From: Candidatus Izemoplasma sp.
GTDB taxonomy: Bacteria > Bacillota_I > Bacilli_A > Izemoplasmatales > Izemoplasmataceae
Length of the DNA stretch: 8,074 nucleotides
Assembly: GCA_029939615.1 (NCBI GenBank)
Contig: JAOZSP010000004.1
Location: forward strand, 19,090 to 27,163
Direction: 5' to 3'
This document shows positions 6,964-8,074 of this stretch, piece after piece. The notes beneath the pieces were generated by a model. It saw only the letters and a list, made by a program, of their open reading frames with translations, did not search any database and was not told where the DNA came from. Positions within the stretch are counted from its first letter, which is position 1, and each line of letters begins with the position of its first letter. Made by a program: the position numbers and the translations under genes.

Positions 6964-6977
6964 TTCCTTAATATACG

Positions 6978-8074
6978 CTACATCGATTTTGGATTAACAA
7001 TTAGTGTTAAATCATCATATATCCTTTTTGGTAAAGGTGTATCGAAATCAAATTGGAAAGTTATTGGTTTCTCACCTTCATGTGAAGTACTTGTCACTGT
7101 TCCAAGGTAGATATAATCTAGTTTTTGAGAACCTATCTCTTTAGCTTTTCTAATAAACATATGAAGGTTTATTCCAAGGTTTTTATGGTTGCACAATTCA
7201 AGCCCTCTTCCTATATCAGGTCTAGACAAGTTTTGAGATTGCCATTGCATCTTGAACCGGTCTATTAAATGGTCCTTATATTTAATTCTATCGTCAATCC
7301 CTTCTTCTTTATGTAGATTGACAAACAAGTAATAATTATCATAGTTGTCGTTATTTTTCCAAACACCTTCTCTGTTAGCTACTAAAGATTTCTTAAAGTT
7401 AGAAAGCAAACATATATCCTTCTTCTTATAGTGCGAATATAACTTAAGATGTGGATAATCAATAATGGTCTTATCAAATTCTTCTTGATATTGAATTATT
7501 CCATAGTTCAAAGATGATAAGACTAGTTTTTTCTCATCTTTGCTTAAGCTTATATCAAGAGCTAAGAAATCTTCCCCGTTTCCATTAATGAACCAAAAAT
7601 CATTCTCTTCTTTAACAGTAAAAGTTTTTCCACTTAAGTACCAAAAAGAATGCTTAATAGAGTCGTTTGGAACACCTGAGATTATTTTTGAAATCTCTTT
7701 TTTTATTTCTTTAAAAGATGTTTCACTATAGTTTAATAATTGCTTAATAATCACAAATTCATTTATTCTTTTAAGTGGAAGCATTTTATCAATCGTTCGT
7801 AACACCTTTAATGCGTTTGGTCCAATCAAACAATCTGTTTTCTCCATTTTATTAACAAACTCATAATGACTGCTTTCCTTTAGAATAAATTTTACAGGAT
7901 CAGGAGAAGTCTCATAATTTACATAGTCTGTCATTTCTGGTTTTTTACCGCCAAGAATATTTTTAAAATCCTGATATTCTTTTCTCAAATACTTCATACT
8001 CATAAAATTAACTTCTTCTAACTGTTGTAGTATTTGTTCTTTAACAATTCTATCAAGCTTAATATTTGTACATT
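6978..8074 (-). CDS. C-terminal part of a DEAD/DEAH-type helicase with DUF3427, 5' end beyond the window
   Basis: The frame is open from the right edge to a TAG at 6978-6980, giving 364 complete codons. An ATG at 8003 could start a 341-residue protein, but the in-frame codons upstream (8004-8072) also read as protein (NIKLDRIVKEQILQQLEEVN). These resemble the segment between the helicase core and DUF3427 in full-length relatives, so I treat the gene as truncated by the window. Counting from M8003, the DUF3427 signature region is visible: the LYSHYKK-KDICLL strand (188-200), MQWQSQN (252-258; 7230-7250), G-GLEL shortly after, HMFIRKAKE (281-289) and the YIYLGTVT end (297-304). Family members are usually large cytoplasmic proteins with an N-terminal phospholipase-D-like nuclease domain, a superfamily II helicase core and this C-terminal domain; the first two would lie to the right and are not seen. 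Neither the ATP-binding motifs nor a nuclease site can be checked here. It ends before the two stem-loops and is probably transcribed separately from the lipoprotein genes. Confidence 0.82.
   Translation of the reverse strand, partial: CTNIKLDRIVKEQILQQLEEVNFMSMKYLRKEYQDFKNILGGKKPEMTDYVNYETSPDPVKFILKESSHYEFVNKMEKTDCLIGPNALKVLRTIDKMLPLKRINEFVIIKQLLNYSETSFKEIKKEISKIISGVPNDSIKHSFWYLSGKTFTVKEENDFWFINGNGEDFLALDISLSKDEKKLVLSSLNYGIIQYQEEFDKTIIDYPHLKLYSHYKKKDICLLSNFKKSLVANREGVWKNNDNYDNYYLFVNLHKEEGIDDRIKYKDHLIDRFKMQWQSQNLSRPDIGRGLELCNHKNLGINLHMFIRKAKEIGSQKLDYIYLGTVTSTSHEGEKPITFQFDFDTPLPKRIYDDLTLIVNPKSM

Larger units (their letters stand above)
6619..6977. other. Gene-free spacer between the helicase gene and the lipoprotein operon
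   Basis: I find no convincing coding frame on either strand in these 359 bases. From right to left it holds a bulged stem-loop just after the helicase stop, a 13-bp perfect stem-loop, two copies of a 13-bp direct repeat, a dyad around TCGA, a candidate promoter, and a nested inverted repeat: AAAAAACAG (6663-6671) with CTGTTTTTT (6713-6721), enclosing TGAAAG-CA-CTTTCA (6687-6700). The nested structure would sit partly in the operon leader. Confidence 0.6.

Noticed and set aside
7540..7731. Plus-strand open frame of 63 codons within the helicase gene
   Set aside because: It is antisense to a recognisable DUF3427 gene and short, with no recognisable motif.
7981..8003. ATG at 8003 as the true start of a free-standing 341-residue DUF3427 protein
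   Set aside because: The frame stays open upstream to the edge and the upstream residues read like the linker of full-length relatives. I also see no clear ribosome binding site before it.

Overview
The window looks like chromosomal DNA from an AT-rich bacterium of the low-GC Gram-positive type. Two genes encode lipoproteins, each with a lipobox and a GGAGG-type ribosome binding site. Tryptophan is always TGG, and the visible stops are TAA, TAA and TAG, so the standard bacterial code fits and a UGA=Trp mycoplasma is unlikely. A wall-less or near-wall-less relative that keeps the standard code (Acholeplasma/Izemoplasma/Haloplasma-like) or another low-GC Firmicute would fit. This placement is inference, because no marker gene is present.

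Every supportable gene lies on the minus strand, so biological order runs from right to left. (1) 6978-8074 is the 3' end of a large helicase-type gene cut by the right edge, carrying the DUF3427 C-terminal domain. (2) 6619-6977 is a gene-free spacer with two strong stem-loops, a 13-bp direct repeat, smaller dyads and the probable promoter of the next operon. (3) 2176-6618 encodes a 1480-residue surface lipoprotein built from Ig-like (DUF5011-type and aBig-type) and OB-fold-like modules. Its C-terminal part is an 852-bp tandem duplication. (4) 470-2104 encodes a lipoprotein with an aBig-type module, a complete cyanophycinase-like (peptidase S51) catalytic domain and an unassigned C-terminal domain. 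(5) 1-455 is the 5' part of a two-TM membrane protein that runs off the left edge.

The last three genes are close together (71 bp and 14 bp between coding regions) and probably form one operon, with a hairpin after the first that could lower downstream expression. The inferred theme is a cell-surface unit: a long modular adhesin or ligand-binding lipoprotein, an anchored exopeptidase of the cyanophycinase family, and a membrane protein. Scavenging extracellular cyanophycin or another beta-linked or acidic peptide polymer is the most economical hypothesis. Nothing in the sequence shows the substrate. The helicase appears to be a separate transcription unit.
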